Part shown: piece by piece, positions 1-9,796 of the stretch | Layout: each line of letters opens with the position of its first letter | Numbering within the stretch: the first letter of the stretch is position 1 | Source: Shewanella polaris | GTDB taxonomy: Bacteria > Pseudomonadota > Gammaproteobacteria > Enterobacterales > Shewanellaceae | Assembly (NCBI RefSeq): GCF_006385555.1 | Contig: NZ_CP041036.1 | Span: 4,526,001-4,590,000, forward strand | Reading direction: 5' to 3' | Length of the DNA: 64,000 nucleotides | Notes under the pieces: generated by a model | What the model was told of the DNA's origin: nothing | Databases searched by the model: none | What the model saw: the letters and a program-made list of their open reading frames with translations, nothing else | Position numbers and translations under genes: made by a program

Positions 1-18
1 CCTCAATAGTTGAGGCGA

Positions 19-24
19 TATAAT
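19..24 (+). promoter_or_regulatory. -10 promoter element of the first gene
   Basis: A perfect TATAAT lies 20 bases before the start codon of the small membrane protein gene. The -35 element would lie before the window or inside the short hairpin at 1-15 (CCTCAA, loop TAG, TTGAGG), so the promoter cannot be checked fully. The hairpin may be the tail of a terminator of the gene to the left. Confidence 0.35.
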
Positions 25-44
25 TATTCAAGTTAAGGTGGTTT

Positions 45-503
45 ATGGCCCTATCACGTAAAAAATGGAACTACATCATTATGGGTGCCAGCCTATTTAT
101 GATTGCGGTGCTGTCTTTAATTAATGACAAAACCGCCAAGGTACCCAGTGACGCCGTCCCCTTATTTGATCAGCAATTACCGTTGAAGCAATTACTACTT
201 GATGGTCATTGGTTAACGCTGCACAATGACCAATGGCAGTGCCAGCCACAAGTCCTCAATTGCCAGAAATGGGCCCAAGCATGGCAAACCATTAAGGTCT
301 CACCGCTAAGCACAGAACCTTCACACGATAATAAGGTGCAAACACTAACCATTGCTATCAACAATATGCAAACGGCACAAAAATGGCGTTACTTTCCAAA
401 CGAAGGCCTCTTGCAATCATCTAATAACAATTGGTACCAAGTACCACCAAGTTTACGCGCCGAGTTACAACCTATTCTTGCTGTACCTTCTCAATCAAAA
501 TAA
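45..503 (+). CDS. Small inner-membrane-anchored hypothetical protein
   Basis: 152 residues. I do not recognise a family. One hydrophobic segment at about residues 9-27 near the N-terminus suggests a single membrane anchor with the rest in the periplasm; there are two Cys (in QCQ and LNCQ, about residues 66 and 73) that could form a disulfide. The start is supported by a good AAGGTGG ribosome site at 36-42. The stop is only 8 bases before mutM, so the two are likely one transcript, but nothing in the protein links it to DNA repair. The reading frame is open and clean, and the gene appears real. Confidence 0.75.
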   Translation: MALSRKKWNYIIMGASLFMIAVLSLINDKTAKVPSDAVPLFDQQLPLKQLLLDGHWLTLHNDQWQCQPQVLNCQKWAQAWQTIKVSPLSTEPSHDNKVQTLTIAINNMQTAQKWRYFPNEGLLQSSNNNWYQVPPSLRAELQPILAVPSQSK

Positions 504-511
504 GAGTTTTT

Positions 512-1330
512 ATGCCTGAATTACCAGAAGTTGAAGTGACCCGACAAGGGATCAGTCCTTATCTCATTGACCAAACTGTTAGTGAATTAATTGTCCGTAA
601 TGGCTCACTCCGTTGGCCTGTACCAGCTATTGCTCAAAATATTGTTGGTCAGCGTATTACCAATGTCCGCAGGCGAGCTAAGTACTTATTAATTGATACT
701 GATGCCGGAATGACAATAGTGCATCTAGGCATGTCAGGCAGCTTACGTATTTTACCGTGTAATACCCCAATTGAAAAACATGACCATATTGATTTAGTAC
801 TCGAAAATGGTCGTATGTTGCGTTTTAACGACCCTCGACGCTTTGGTGCTTGGTTATGGTACGAATTACCAGAAGAAGAAGCCCATCCGTTATTGTCAAA
901 GCTCGGCCCGGAGCCATTAAGCCCTCATTTCACGCCATTACAATTACAAGCAACACTGACTGGCAAAAAAAAGACCATCAAGCAGTGCTTAATGGATAAT
1001 CACATTGTGGTGGGTGTCGGTAATATTTATGCTAATGAAGCGCTTTTTGCTGCAGGAATACACCCACAGGCAGCAGCTGGTAGTATTGATATAGAACGGT
1101 TAACAATTCTCGTCAGTGAAGTAAAACAAATTTTGGCTCTCGCTATTAAGCAAGGTGGTACTACCTTAAAAGATTTTACTAATGCCGATGGTAAACCAGG
1201 TTATTTTGCCCAAAAGCTGCATGTTTACGGCCGTGGTGGCGAAACCTGTACCGCCTGCGGCAATTTATTAAGTGAGATAAAGTTGGGCCAACGCACTACG
1301 GTATTTTGTGGTGTGTGCCAACAGCGTTAG
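512..1330 (+). CDS. mutM: Formamidopyrimidine-DNA glycosylase (Fpg)
   Basis: 272 residues, normal for the family (E. coli about 269). A bifunctional base-excision repair enzyme: it removes 8-oxoguanine and formamidopyrimidines and cleaves the strand by beta,delta-elimination. The mature N-terminus PELPEVE carries the catalytic Pro2 and Glu3; the helix-two-turn-helix region includes [13 protein letters not shown], and the C-terminal zinc finger is complete (CTAC and CGVC pairs). The start at 512 is chosen because the protein must begin MPELPE; a longer open frame upstream overlaps the preceding gene and is not used. It converges with the Wzi-like gene across a hairpin at 1371-1393. Confidence 0.97.
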   Translation: MPELPEVEVTRQGISPYLIDQTVSELIVRNGSLRWPVPAIAQNIVGQRITNVRRRAKYLLIDTDAGMTIVHLGMSGSLRILPCNTPIEKHDHIDLVLENGRMLRFNDPRRFGAWLWYELPEEEAHPLLSKLGPEPLSPHFTPLQLQATLTGKKKTIKQCLMDNHIVVGVGNIYANEALFAAGIHPQAAAGSIDIERLTILVSEVKQILALAIKQGGTTLKDFTNADGKPGYFAQKLHVYGRGGETCTACGNLLSEIKLGQRTTVFCGVCQQR

Positions 1331-1370
1331 TCGGATAAATAACGCCTAAACCGCATTTCAATTTACCCAT

Positions 1371-1393
1371 AAAAAGGGAGCCATTTGGCTCCC
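1371..1393 (-). terminator. Hairpin terminator between mutM and the Wzi-like gene
   Basis: GGGAGCC and GGCTCCC pair around an ATTT loop. On the minus strand the stem is followed by TTTTT, so it fits a Rho-independent terminator of the Wzi-like gene; the plus strand has no U-tract after the stem. Confidence 0.75.
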
Positions 1394-1434
1394 TCATATC
1401 ATCAACCTCAACTCGGGTTAATCAACTATAACCC

Positions 1435-2937
1435 TTAAAATCGATATTCATAAGTAGAGAAAGCAGTACCTTGAGTATCATCGTCTAGCACTTCGAATTC
1501 AGAATTAGATACACTGCCACCTAACGTTAACATGCCATTAAACATTGGCAAACGATATGACAGCTCAAGCATCATGAGATCTTCTTTTAAAGGTTGCGGT
1601 GCCCATTCATTATTAGTATTAGCACCATCTTTATTCAGTTGAGCATAGCGAATAATAGAAGTAAAACCATGACTATTATCGAATTGACCAATTAAACCAA
1701 GTGCATAAACATTGGCATCACTATCATAGGTACTGCCAAAAGCACGACCATAGTAACGTGAGCCGCTTTGGTATGTTGAATGCTCGTAAAAACAGTTAAA
1801 TTGATCTTTGTCTTCACCGCAATACACCATAGTATCGGTGTACTCGATAAATAACTTATATTGTTGTTTGGCAATACTAAAACGGGTATCTGCACCTACC
1901 ATTTTACCGCAATCAACAATTTGCCATGGATCGCCTTTTGAATCTTCGCAGGTACGTTCTAGATACAAGCCCACAGGCACATTAAACCATGTATCAGCAT
2001 ATCTAACATCGAAGCCCGCCATCTGATTGCCATAGTTTGAACAGCCTACTTCATCAACATTATCTGCTCTACAGTCTCGCTGACCAGTAATTGATTTAAT
2101 TGCGGTATTAAAGCTACATTCTTGCCCTTCACCACAAAACTGCGTTGTCCAAGACAACCCTATCTCTAACTGCTTGAATGGTTTAATAGCACCACGAAGG
2201 TTCCATAACAGTGTATGAGGAGCATAACGCTCTTCTTCTGTCATACTAATGCCACCTGTTAAACTCCAATCACCAACCCATGACAACCAAGGCGTTTCAA
2301 ACGCTTGTGAATTATTGCGGCTGATCATTAAAGATGGCATTGGTCGGGCATTGTTTGATTTATGCAGAGAAGAGTCAAACCCTGGTCCCCACCATTGCCC
2401 CACACTCCCGGCTGTCACAACCCAATTCCCAAGTACCATTGCGACATATGAATCATCTAAGCGAATTTCTTTGTCGTCAGATGGATCATAGTTTGCTGAG
2501 GCTGAAATTTTATAAGAAAAACGCTCACCTGTGTATTCATGTGAACCTTGTAGCTCACCTTTTTCACGATAGTCTGAACCAAAATGCTGGAAACGTGCCG
2601 CATCTGTTGCCGCTGCCACCTTTATACTGGTGTTACCACGATTACCAACGGCATTTTGGTAGTAAAAATTAACTCGTGCAAAAGCATCCACTAAATCAGG
2701 TGTGAGTAATGCAGGCTCAGCTTGAGCTAAATCAGCTCCAATACCTGACCACATCAATGGAAAAGTATTAATAGGGCCGCTAATCACTCCCGCATCCGCT
2801 AAAGCTTGAATATCTGCTCGTAAATAAATATCTGAAGTGTCAACCCATGGCGCGGCTTGAACACTGCTACAGATCATCATTGCACTAAAACCTAGTGCCG
2901 TGGCTACCTTAGTTAACCAACTAAATCCATTTGTCAT
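1435..2937 (-). CDS. Capsule assembly Wzi-family outer-membrane protein
   Basis: 500 residues. The N-terminal signal peptide ends in VQA-AP (about residue 28). The next section (WVDTSDIYLRADIQALADAG...) and the later repeated amphipathic beta-strands rich in W, Y and G, ending in a terminal aromatic (STYEYRF), are typical of the Wzi-type beta-barrel family, whose E. coli member binds group 1 capsule at the cell surface. Several Cys pairs occur in the loops. It lies 4 bases downstream of coaD on the same strand and may be co-transcribed with it. The nearby LPS-core genes fit a surface-polysaccharide role, but no capsule synthesis genes are in the window, so the exact ligand is unknown. Confidence 0.8.
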   Translation of the reverse strand: MTNGFSWLTKVATALGFSAMMICSSVQAAPWVDTSDIYLRADIQALADAGVISGPINTFPLMWSGIGADLAQAEPALLTPDLVDAFARVNFYYQNAVGNRGNTSIKVAAATDAARFQHFGSDYREKGELQGSHEYTGERFSYKISASANYDPSDDKEIRLDDSYVAMVLGNWVVTAGSVGQWWGPGFDSSLHKSNNARPMPSLMISRNNSQAFETPWLSWVGDWSLTGGISMTEEERYAPHTLLWNLRGAIKPFKQLEIGLSWTTQFCGEGQECSFNTAIKSITGQRDCRADNVDEVGCSNYGNQMAGFDVRYADTWFNVPVGLYLERTCEDSKGDPWQIVDCGKMVGADTRFSIAKQQYKLFIEYTDTMVYCGEDKDQFNCFYEHSTYQSGSRYYGRAFGSTYDSDANVYALGLIGQFDNSHGFTSIIRYAQLNKDGANTNNEWAPQPLKEDLMMLELSYRLPMFNGMLTLGGSVSNSEFEVLDDDTQGTAFSTYEYRF

Positions 2938-2941
2938 GAAA

Positions 2942-3460
<519 letters not shown>

Positions 3461-3556
3461 TTACATCATCTTTATAGTCGTTAGTTTAGCTACTTCTATC
3501 ACCAGAATAAATCATCATCTGGTTTAAACATTGGGTAATGTTACATGCCTACATTA

Positions 3557-4309
3557 CTATTTTTGTATTTTCGGAAGTGGTGGCAGTTGTTGTTTATATT
3601 TCAATAAATCAAACTCGAATTTCACTTTTTGCCAAATACGCAGTAAATGATGACGCTCAGCGTTATTACGTCTACCTTGTCGATTAATATCACTGTCTAA
3701 ATCGGTTCCAATGACTGGAAAAGGCCTGACTACAAAACACCGCAACTGTTTTTCGTACCAGTACTGAATATCAATATCCACTGGACGAGTAATAGGATAT
3801 GCCGTCGCCAATAATTTTTGTGCTCCAGCCAATGACACACATTGGCCACGAGTAGAAGCCGGCAATTTTAAACACGTCGATAAGCTAAAGCGATCATCAA
3901 GCATTATCGATTTAACAATACCTTTTTGCTTACGCCCATGACACAGCTTGATGTAATCCCAATCAGCAGAAAGATTATTGATATGTTGTAGCACATTTAT
4001 TAGTGTGGGATCTAAAACGGAATCATCTTCAAGAATTAAGGCGTAATCTAACTGTTGTTCAACAATCATTTGCCAACATTGGACATGGCTGAGGTAACAG
4101 CCAATTTCGCCAAGATTGAGCTTTTTATCATACTTTTGGAGGTTTTTTTGTGGATCATACACTTTAGCAATATCGGCATCGCATAACTCTTTACCATAAA
4201 CGGCAGAGATACGCTGGTATTCAATACCTAACTGTTTTAGCTGCTCATCCATGAACGTAAATCGTTCAGTGCTACTATCTAAATTAATGAGAAAAACTTT
4301 AAAATTCAT
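3557..4309 (-). CDS. Glycosyltransferase family 25 (LPS core/oligosaccharide)
   Basis: 250 residues. The N-terminus FKVFLINLDSSTERFTFM and the motif YALILEDDSVLD (about residue 90) mark the GT25 family of LPS glycosyltransferases (Lob1/LgtB type), which add hexoses to lipooligosaccharide; the acidic EDD motif is the expected metal/nucleotide-sugar binding site. GEIGCYLSHVQCWQ is also conserved. It points away from the main GT cluster and has its own intergenic space of about 500 bases upstream. No obvious ribosome site precedes the ATG. The sugar transferred cannot be read from sequence. Confidence 0.85.
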   Translation of the reverse strand: MNFKVFLINLDSSTERFTFMDEQLKQLGIEYQRISAVYGKELCDADIAKVYDPQKNLQKYDKKLNLGEIGCYLSHVQCWQMIVEQQLDYALILEDDSVLDPTLINVLQHINNLSADWDYIKLCHGRKQKGIVKSIMLDDRFSLSTCLKLPASTRGQCVSLAGAQKLLATAYPITRPVDIDIQYWYEKQLRCFVVRPFPVIGTDLDSDINRQGRRNNAERHHLLRIWQKVKFEFDLLKYKQQLPPLPKIQK

Positions 4310-4817
4310 ATATTACTAACCTAAACACCTATTTCCAGTCATGTGTAACTATTGAGACTTAATCTTAGAATATTCAGCTCTATTAATAATCTACCGAATA
4401 AAATGCTCGAAGCTATAGTTAGGTTACTTTTGTTAGTGACATTTTATTTAATCCATTGAATAAATCAAAAACAGCTTATAATTATCACAATCACTGCTTC
4501 ACACATCACGACGAACATCCGTTTCACCACTTTTAACAGCGAGAGGTTCAAGAGTATATCACTAATAATCTCGCTTTAGCTTGTTGTCAAAAAAGTTCTT
4601 ATTAATCACCAGGTGGCTAAACAAGAATAATCTTCATTTGTTGACCCTTGATACAATTCCTAATGCAAAACGGTGAACAAACAGTCTTGAGTTGATATAC
4701 TCAGTGGCAACTCTTACGCCAATTATCATGCTAGTTGAAAAATAGTTAAACGTCACAATACAATGAGCCCCATCATCCGATGGAATTGAGTTAATATTTT
4801 ATCTTTCAGACAATCAT
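4310..4817. other. 508-base divergent intergenic region
   Basis: AT-rich spacer between the divergent GT25 and GT9 genes. I see no credible reading frame. The best promoter is at 4674-4701 on the plus strand. I looked for a JUMPstart/ops (RfaH) element, common before LPS operons, and found none. Confidence 0.6.
4674..4701 (+). promoter_or_regulatory. Candidate promoter of the GT9-hldD transcript
   Basis: TGAACA and TATACT are separated by 16 bases, and the -10 has an extended TGA just before it. It would drive the GT9 and hldD genes with a leader of about 110 bases. Read by eye only. Confidence 0.35.
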
Positions 4818-5819
4818 ATGAAAAAAATCTTAGTCATTAAACACGATAAAATTGGTGATTTTGTGCTGACATGGCCTGCATTCTATCTATTAAAAAAAGC
4901 CATGCCAGATGCAATCATTGACGTATTTGTTGCCAAGGTGATTACACCTTTTGCTGAAGCATGTCCCTATATTGATAATGCCATTGCAGATTCTGGTGAT
5001 GACACCGCCATCGCAGAGCATATTGCCCAACAACATTACGATGCGGTGATTGTGGCTCATTCTGAAATGAGAATGTATAAGATCTTAAAAAATATCGACA
5101 TTCCATATAAGCTAGTGCCCAAACATAATTGGTATCAATATCTTTACAAGCACCGTGCAAGCACCGATTATAAGAAAGGTGAAGGTTGCTGGCGTGGCAG
5201 TTGTATGTTGATTGAGTATTTTTTATCGCACCATGGTTATCCGATCCCGAGTTTACCTAAGCAATATTGGGATATGAGTGAGCACAAGCCTAAGTGGCAA
5301 CAATATTATGGCCAACAAGCAGATGAAAAACTGATTTTTATTCATCCCGGTACAGGAGGTTCATCTGGCAGTGTTGCTGAAGCGGATCTGGCCAAGATGA
5401 TTAGTCATATCAATCGTCTTACAAAGAGCGATTGTCATTTTGTATTAACATATAATGGTGATGAACTGATTTTAGCCAAAAATATTCAAGCATTACTGGC
5501 AGACCAGCCTATTCGTGTTTCATTAGCGAAACCATTAGACAGTTTACGCGATTTTGCAGAATCGTTAGTGGCAGCAGACATGTTTATTGCCGGTTCAACA
5601 GGCCCATTGCACATTGCTGGTTTACACAATGTTCCGACGGTAGGTTTTTATGCCGGTAGACGCTCAGCACCACATATAAGATGGCAAACGTTAACCGAAT
5701 CGAGTAAGCGGCTCACTTATACGCCACCCATTGGCAAGAAAACGGGCCGTAATATGTCTCTAATCGATTTTGATCAAGTGTCCCAAGAAATTGCAGACTT
5801 TTTAAATAAGTCATCTTAA
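4818..5819 (+). CDS. Glycosyltransferase family 9, heptosyltransferase-like
   Basis: 333 residues. The start KKILVIKHDKIGDFVLTWPAF is the classical GT9 N-terminus (as in WaaC/WaaF/WaaQ), and the C-terminal half has the donor-site signature FIAGSTGPLHIAGLHNVPTVGFYA. GT9 enzymes transfer heptose from ADP-heptose to the LPS inner core on the cytoplasmic face. It precedes hldD, which makes the ADP-L-glycero-D-manno-heptose substrate form, by 52 bases, probably as one operon. Which heptose position it serves is not decidable here because three GT9 proteins are present in this cluster. Confidence 0.85.
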   Translation: MKKILVIKHDKIGDFVLTWPAFYLLKKAMPDAIIDVFVAKVITPFAEACPYIDNAIADSGDDTAIAEHIAQQHYDAVIVAHSEMRMYKILKNIDIPYKLVPKHNWYQYLYKHRASTDYKKGEGCWRGSCMLIEYFLSHHGYPIPSLPKQYWDMSEHKPKWQQYYGQQADEKLIFIHPGTGGSSGSVAEADLAKMISHINRLTKSDCHFVLTYNGDELILAKNIQALLADQPIRVSLAKPLDSLRDFAESLVAADMFIAGSTGPLHIAGLHNVPTVGFYAGRRSAPHIRWQTLTESSKRLTYTPPIGKKTGRNMSLIDFDQVSQEIADFLNKSS

Positions 5820-5871
5820 GTGCAATGGATTCAGCCAGCTCATCTAGAGCACAATTATTGGAAGTAATATT

Positions 5872-6825
5872 ATGATAGTGGTTACAGGCGCAGCAGGGTT
5901 TATTGGTAGTAATTTAGTTAAACAACTTAATGCCATGGGGCGAAATGACATTATCGCCGTAGACGATTTAACTGACGGCACCCAGATGTTCAATTTGGCC
6001 GACTGTGAAATTGCCGATTATCTCGATAAAGATGATTTCATCAGGCAAATCCAAGCGGGCGATTTTGATAACAAACTTGAAGTGATTTTCCATCAAGGCG
6101 CTTGCTCATCGACTACCGAGTGGGATGGCAAGTTTATGATGGCCAATAACTATGAGTATTCAAAAACATTATTGCATTTCAGCCAAGCCAATAACTGCCA
6201 ATTTATTTATGCTTCTTCTGCATCTGTTTACGGTGGCAGCGAAAAATTTATTGAGCAACGTGAACTTGAAAAGCCACTGAATGTCTACGCTTATTCTAAG
6301 TTCTTATTTGATCAATATGTAAGACAGCAAAAACTCACCGGCCAAGTGGCTGGGTTACGGTATTTCAACGTCTATGGTCCACGCGAACAACATAAAGGCG
6401 GCATGGCCAGTGTGGCTTTCCACTTTAATAACCAAATGAACGCCAATGGTGTGTGTCGTTTGTTTGAAGGTGTTGATGGTTATGAAAATGGTCAGCAACT
6501 TCGTGACTTTGTGTTTGTTGAAGATGTGGTTAAAGTCAATTTATGGCTATGGCAGAACCCATCCGTATCGGGAATATATAACTGCGGTACTGGTCAAGCA
6601 CAAAGCTTCAATGATGTTGCCAATGCTGTCATTGCGTATCATGGTAAAGGGCACATTGAGTACATTCCTTTCCCTGAGAAGCTTAAAGGTGCTTATCAGA
6701 GTTATACTCAAGCAGACTTGACCCAATTAAGAACTGCTGGTTATCAAGCTGAGTTTAAAACGGTTGAACAAGCTGTACCAGAATATTTAGATTGGATTAA
6801 AAACCAACACTTTATTGGTCAATAA
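5872..6825 (+). CDS. hldD: ADP-L-glycero-D-manno-heptose 6-epimerase
   Basis: 317 residues, a short-chain dehydrogenase-type epimerase. It interconverts ADP-D-glycero- and ADP-L-glycero-D-manno-heptose, the donor for LPS inner-core heptoses. Seen: the Rossmann motif [12 protein letters not shown] at the N-terminus, ASSASVYGG, the catalytic YAYSK motif (about residue 140), and [19 protein letters not shown], all diagnostic of HldD/RfaD. It sits between the GT9 gene and a frameshifted glycosyltransferase, so substrate supply and transfer genes are co-located. The older symbol is rfaD. Confidence 0.96.
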   Translation: MIVVTGAAGFIGSNLVKQLNAMGRNDIIAVDDLTDGTQMFNLADCEIADYLDKDDFIRQIQAGDFDNKLEVIFHQGACSSTTEWDGKFMMANNYEYSKTLLHFSQANNCQFIYASSASVYGGSEKFIEQRELEKPLNVYAYSKFLFDQYVRQQKLTGQVAGLRYFNVYGPREQHKGGMASVAFHFNNQMNANGVCRLFEGVDGYENGQQLRDFVFVEDVVKVNLWLWQNPSVSGIYNCGTGQAQSFNDVANAVIAYHGKGHIEYIPFPEKLKGAYQSYTQADLTQLRTAGYQAEFKTVEQAVPEYLDWIKNQHFIGQ

Positions 6826-6870
6826 TGACCCAAAACGATCAGCCCAATTTTACTTTACTTGGATACAATG

Positions 6871-7717
6871 ATGAAGAAAGCTATTTTCACTCTTGCAATT
6901 GGTGATGAAAATCCGATGTACCGCGCTGCATTACTCAGCTTTGAGCAATATGCACAGAAAGTCGGAGCGGATCTTATTGTATCTAAAGAATTTCATTACC
7001 CGATCACCATTAAAGATCCTCAACATACTGCCAGCCCAGCATGGACAGAAAAACTGTACATTAAAGAGCTCCTTAAACAATATGACCGGGTGTTATATGT
7101 CGATGCTGACATTATCATCCAGCCAGATGCGGAGAATATCTTTGAGGTTTATGATGATGTCAACACGGTTTATTTATTTAATGAGGGCGAACACTTAGAA
7201 CGTCAAAATGTGATTGATAAAATAACCGCGATTATGGGGCCTCTCGATAATTGGCCTGTCGTCAACAATCGTCCAGTTTACTACAACCTTGGTTGCATGC
7301 TTATTTCAAAGCAAAGCCAATTGTTTGATATCGCTAAACTTGAAGACCTTCAGCTACTATGCAACCACATCAAGTATTATGAACAAACATATGTAAACTA
7401 CTTGCTGCACCGTGACGGCTTAGCACATCAGAATATTTTCGCCTAAATTTAATCGCATGGATTTTATGGGGCCAGAAAATTATCGCGATGCCAGTTTTAT
7501 TCACTATGCGGGGCGAGGCTACAGTAATTCATCACTTAAGCGTGAAGTGAGATTTGTAAATGACTTTTGCGAACTGTTCAAAGGTCATATTGATGACAAG
7601 GTATTAGCTGATATAAAACAAAGTGGCTGGGACCTCTTTATCAACAAGGTCCAGCAACGCTACAAATTGCCTAAGCCTATAATCAATGCGATAGCCAAGC
7701 GCTTCGTGACGATTTAA
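6871..7717 (+). pseudogene. GT8-like glycosyltransferase, split by a +1 frameshift
   Basis: Two adjoining frames read as one protein of about 280 residues. The first (to the stop at 7444-7446) has KKAIFTLAIGDENPMYRAALLSF and a DxD-type motif, RVLYVDADIIIQPDAENIF, as in GT8 galactosyl/glucosyltransferases. The second begins SPKFNRMDFMGPENY and continues with SFIHYAGRGYSNSSLKREV, which is the usual family C-terminal section. The frames meet at 7435-7445: removing one T from the run in ATTTTCG restores HQNI-SPKFNRMD. The start is placed at the second of two adjacent ATGs. It may be a broken gene, a homopolymer sequencing error, or a slipping (phase-variable) site; a four-T run is short for the last. 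Confidence 0.75.
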
Positions 7718-7808
7718 CCAAACGTTATTTACCGTATATCTAGCTAAATAAGTATTAAGATTTAACGTATTTAGCAGCAAAGCATTTAGTGAAAAGGCTT
7801 AATTATTC

Positions 7809-8591
7809 ATGTTGAAATACAAAGTGTTTGTTATTAATTTGGCCCGCTCGCAAGAAAGGCTAGCACAAATTGCAGCACAACTCGCTGAGGTCAATATTCC
7901 ATTCGAACGCATTGATGCTGTTGAAGGAAAGCAGCTATCAGCAGATGAGATTGAAGCGGTATCACCTGCACGTTTAGCCAAACAGCATTATTATCGAGAT
8001 CTCAGCAAGGGTGAAATCGGCTGCAGCTTAAGCCATAAAAGAGCTTGGCAAAAAATTATCGATGACGATTTAGACTTAGCCTTTGTATTTGAAGACGATA
8101 TTCATCTTGAAGCTAACTTTGCCGACACAATTAATATGATCCTCAATCTACCCACCATGAATTGGGACTTTATCAAACTGTATCCATTGACTCGAAAAAG
8201 CCGCAAGAATATTCAGTCGTCGATGCAATATGGCGAGTTTGAATTTGTAACCTATAAAAAATTTCCACTAGGGGCAATGGCCCAAGCCATTAGTCGCCGA
8301 GGTGCAGAGTCGTTGATTAGCCATATGCCTTATATTGTCCAGCCAGTTGATGGTCATTTAAAGTCTTGGTGGAGTCTAGGAATAACGCCTTTTGGCTTGC
8401 TCCCTTACTGTATTTCTGTCGACATAGAAGGTCCGTCAGATATTAATCCAGACGGGAATTTAGAACGAGCACCTCAACGTCGTGTCACTAAGTTAATGCT
8501 AAACTGGAGCCGAGCTTTGATGCGTTTTATCGCAACGCCTCAGCTGGAAAAACAATTTCGTCAATTCACTCAAGCGTTAAAAAAGGATTAA
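7809..8591 (+). CDS. Glycosyltransferase family 25
   Basis: 260 residues, a second GT25 protein, related in layout to the one at 3557-4309 but clearly different in sequence. KYKVFVINLARSQERLAQI opens the domain; GEIGCSLSHKRAWQKI and LAFVFEDDIHLE give the acidic EDD motif; GAMAQAISRRGAE lies in the C-terminal half. The stop overlaps the GTG start of the next gene (TAATG junction), so the two are translationally coupled. Probably adds a hexose to the LPS core; acceptor and donor are unknown. Confidence 0.85.
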   Translation: MLKYKVFVINLARSQERLAQIAAQLAEVNIPFERIDAVEGKQLSADEIEAVSPARLAKQHYYRDLSKGEIGCSLSHKRAWQKIIDDDLDLAFVFEDDIHLEANFADTINMILNLPTMNWDFIKLYPLTRKSRKNIQSSMQYGEFEFVTYKKFPLGAMAQAISRRGAESLISHMPYIVQPVDGHLKSWWSLGITPFGLLPYCISVDIEGPSDINPDGNLERAPQRRVTKLMLNWSRALMRFIATPQLEKQFRQFTQALKKD

Positions 8592-8592
8592 T

Positions 8593-9732
8593 GTGTCTTC
8601 ATTAATAAGCCACACACAATTACAGAGTGCACAGCGTATTTTGTATATGACACACTTAGCCATTGGTGATTTTGTTTACCAAAGTGTTTGGTTAAAAGCA
8701 CTTAAAGCAAAATATCCGCATTTGGTTATTGATGTGTGGTTTGATGATTGTCGCAGTCGTCCGCAATCGTGGGCAACAGGTCGCAATAAAGTGCTCAACG
8801 AATGGATAGATGCACTCGGCATTATCGACAATACTTATCCAATTGTTGGCAACCTTGCCCAAAGACAAGGCTATATCAGTCAGGCCAAAGAGCTCAATTA
8901 TGATTTAATCGTATTTATTGGTAAAAATCGCAGTGAGCAATTTGCAAAAATAGCCCGAAAAATATCATCTTCAGCTTATATAGTAGCCTCAAAAAGTAAA
9001 CCATTGAATAACCCGATTGCAAAATGGCTATATTTCAAGAATATAGATGCACACTTCAGTTACGATGACATAGCCAAGCACAGTGAGCATATTACCGATT
9101 TATACTCACAATGTTTTGAGCGAGCATTGGGTCTTACTTGTGATGATTTAGTCGATGGTAAAAAACAATTGGCCTTTAATGTTGATGCGATTTATCAACA
9201 ACAAGCCCGCACACTTATCGAAAAATTAACCACTAATGATAACAATAAGCTCATAGTTTTTGTCAATCATTTATCCACAGCCGATAAGCGTGATTATCCT
9301 TTTGCTCAACTTAAAAAGGTAATTTTAACGTTAGAAAAGAAATACCAAAACCTGGTATACATTTTCAACTGTCCGCCCGATAAATTGAATGAAGTAACCA
9401 CCCAAGTTGCTGAAGATAGCGACTTAAACTGCTTAGCCGTAACCACCTTTACTGCCAAGCAAAACTTCTTCCAATTACCAGCCTTAATTGCTGAAAGCGA
9501 TATTGTTATAAGTGCCGAAACGGCAACGGCTCACCTTGCAGTATGCATGGGTAAACCACAAGTGACCATAATGTCGAATGATTTAACCCTGTGGCAGCCT
9601 AAAGGCGACTGCATTATTTTAACGGGTAGCGGTCAAGCTAAATCGATTACGCCTCAGCAAATCGTAGATGCATTTACCCAACAACTGAATCAACATTTTA
9701 GTGGAACAAGCAAATTAGATAAGCGCCCATAA
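8593..9732 (+). CDS. Glycosyltransferase family 9-like protein
   Basis: 379 residues. The N-terminal RILYMTHLAIGDFVYQSVWLKAL resembles the GT9 opening (L-x-x-x-IGDFV), and SDIVISAETATAHLAVCMGKPQVTIM corresponds to the ADP-heptose-binding segment. It is more distant from WaaC/WaaF than the other two GT9 genes here, so the donor may not be heptose. The GTG start at 8593 overlaps the preceding stop; there is no better start. A strong bidirectional terminator follows immediately (9745-9769). Confidence 0.75.
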   Translation: MSSLISHTQLQSAQRILYMTHLAIGDFVYQSVWLKALKAKYPHLVIDVWFDDCRSRPQSWATGRNKVLNEWIDALGIIDNTYPIVGNLAQRQGYISQAKELNYDLIVFIGKNRSEQFAKIARKISSSAYIVASKSKPLNNPIAKWLYFKNIDAHFSYDDIAKHSEHITDLYSQCFERALGLTCDDLVDGKKQLAFNVDAIYQQQARTLIEKLTTNDNNKLIVFVNHLSTADKRDYPFAQLKKVILTLEKKYQNLVYIFNCPPDKLNEVTTQVAEDSDLNCLAVTTFTAKQNFFQLPALIAESDIVISAETATAHLAVCMGKPQVTIMSNDLTLWQPKGDCIILTGSGQAKSITPQQIVDAFTQQLNQHFSGTSKLDKRP

Positions 9733-9744
9733 ACAGAAGATAAT

Positions 9745-9769
9745 AAAAAAGGCCAATAAGGCCTTTTTT
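9745..9769. terminator. Bidirectional Rho-independent terminator
   Basis: AAAAAAGGCC and GGCCTTTTTT pair around AATAA. It has an A-tract on one side and a T-tract on the other, so it can end both the GT9-like gene (plus) and the GT4 gene (minus), which converge here. Confidence 0.85.
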
Positions 9770-9796
9770 ATGGGTACTGACAAACACGACGATTAG

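Noticed and set aside
4310..4817. Possible JUMPstart/ops element before the LPS genes
   Set aside because: The sequence CAGTGGCAAC is similar only at its start; no ops core is present.
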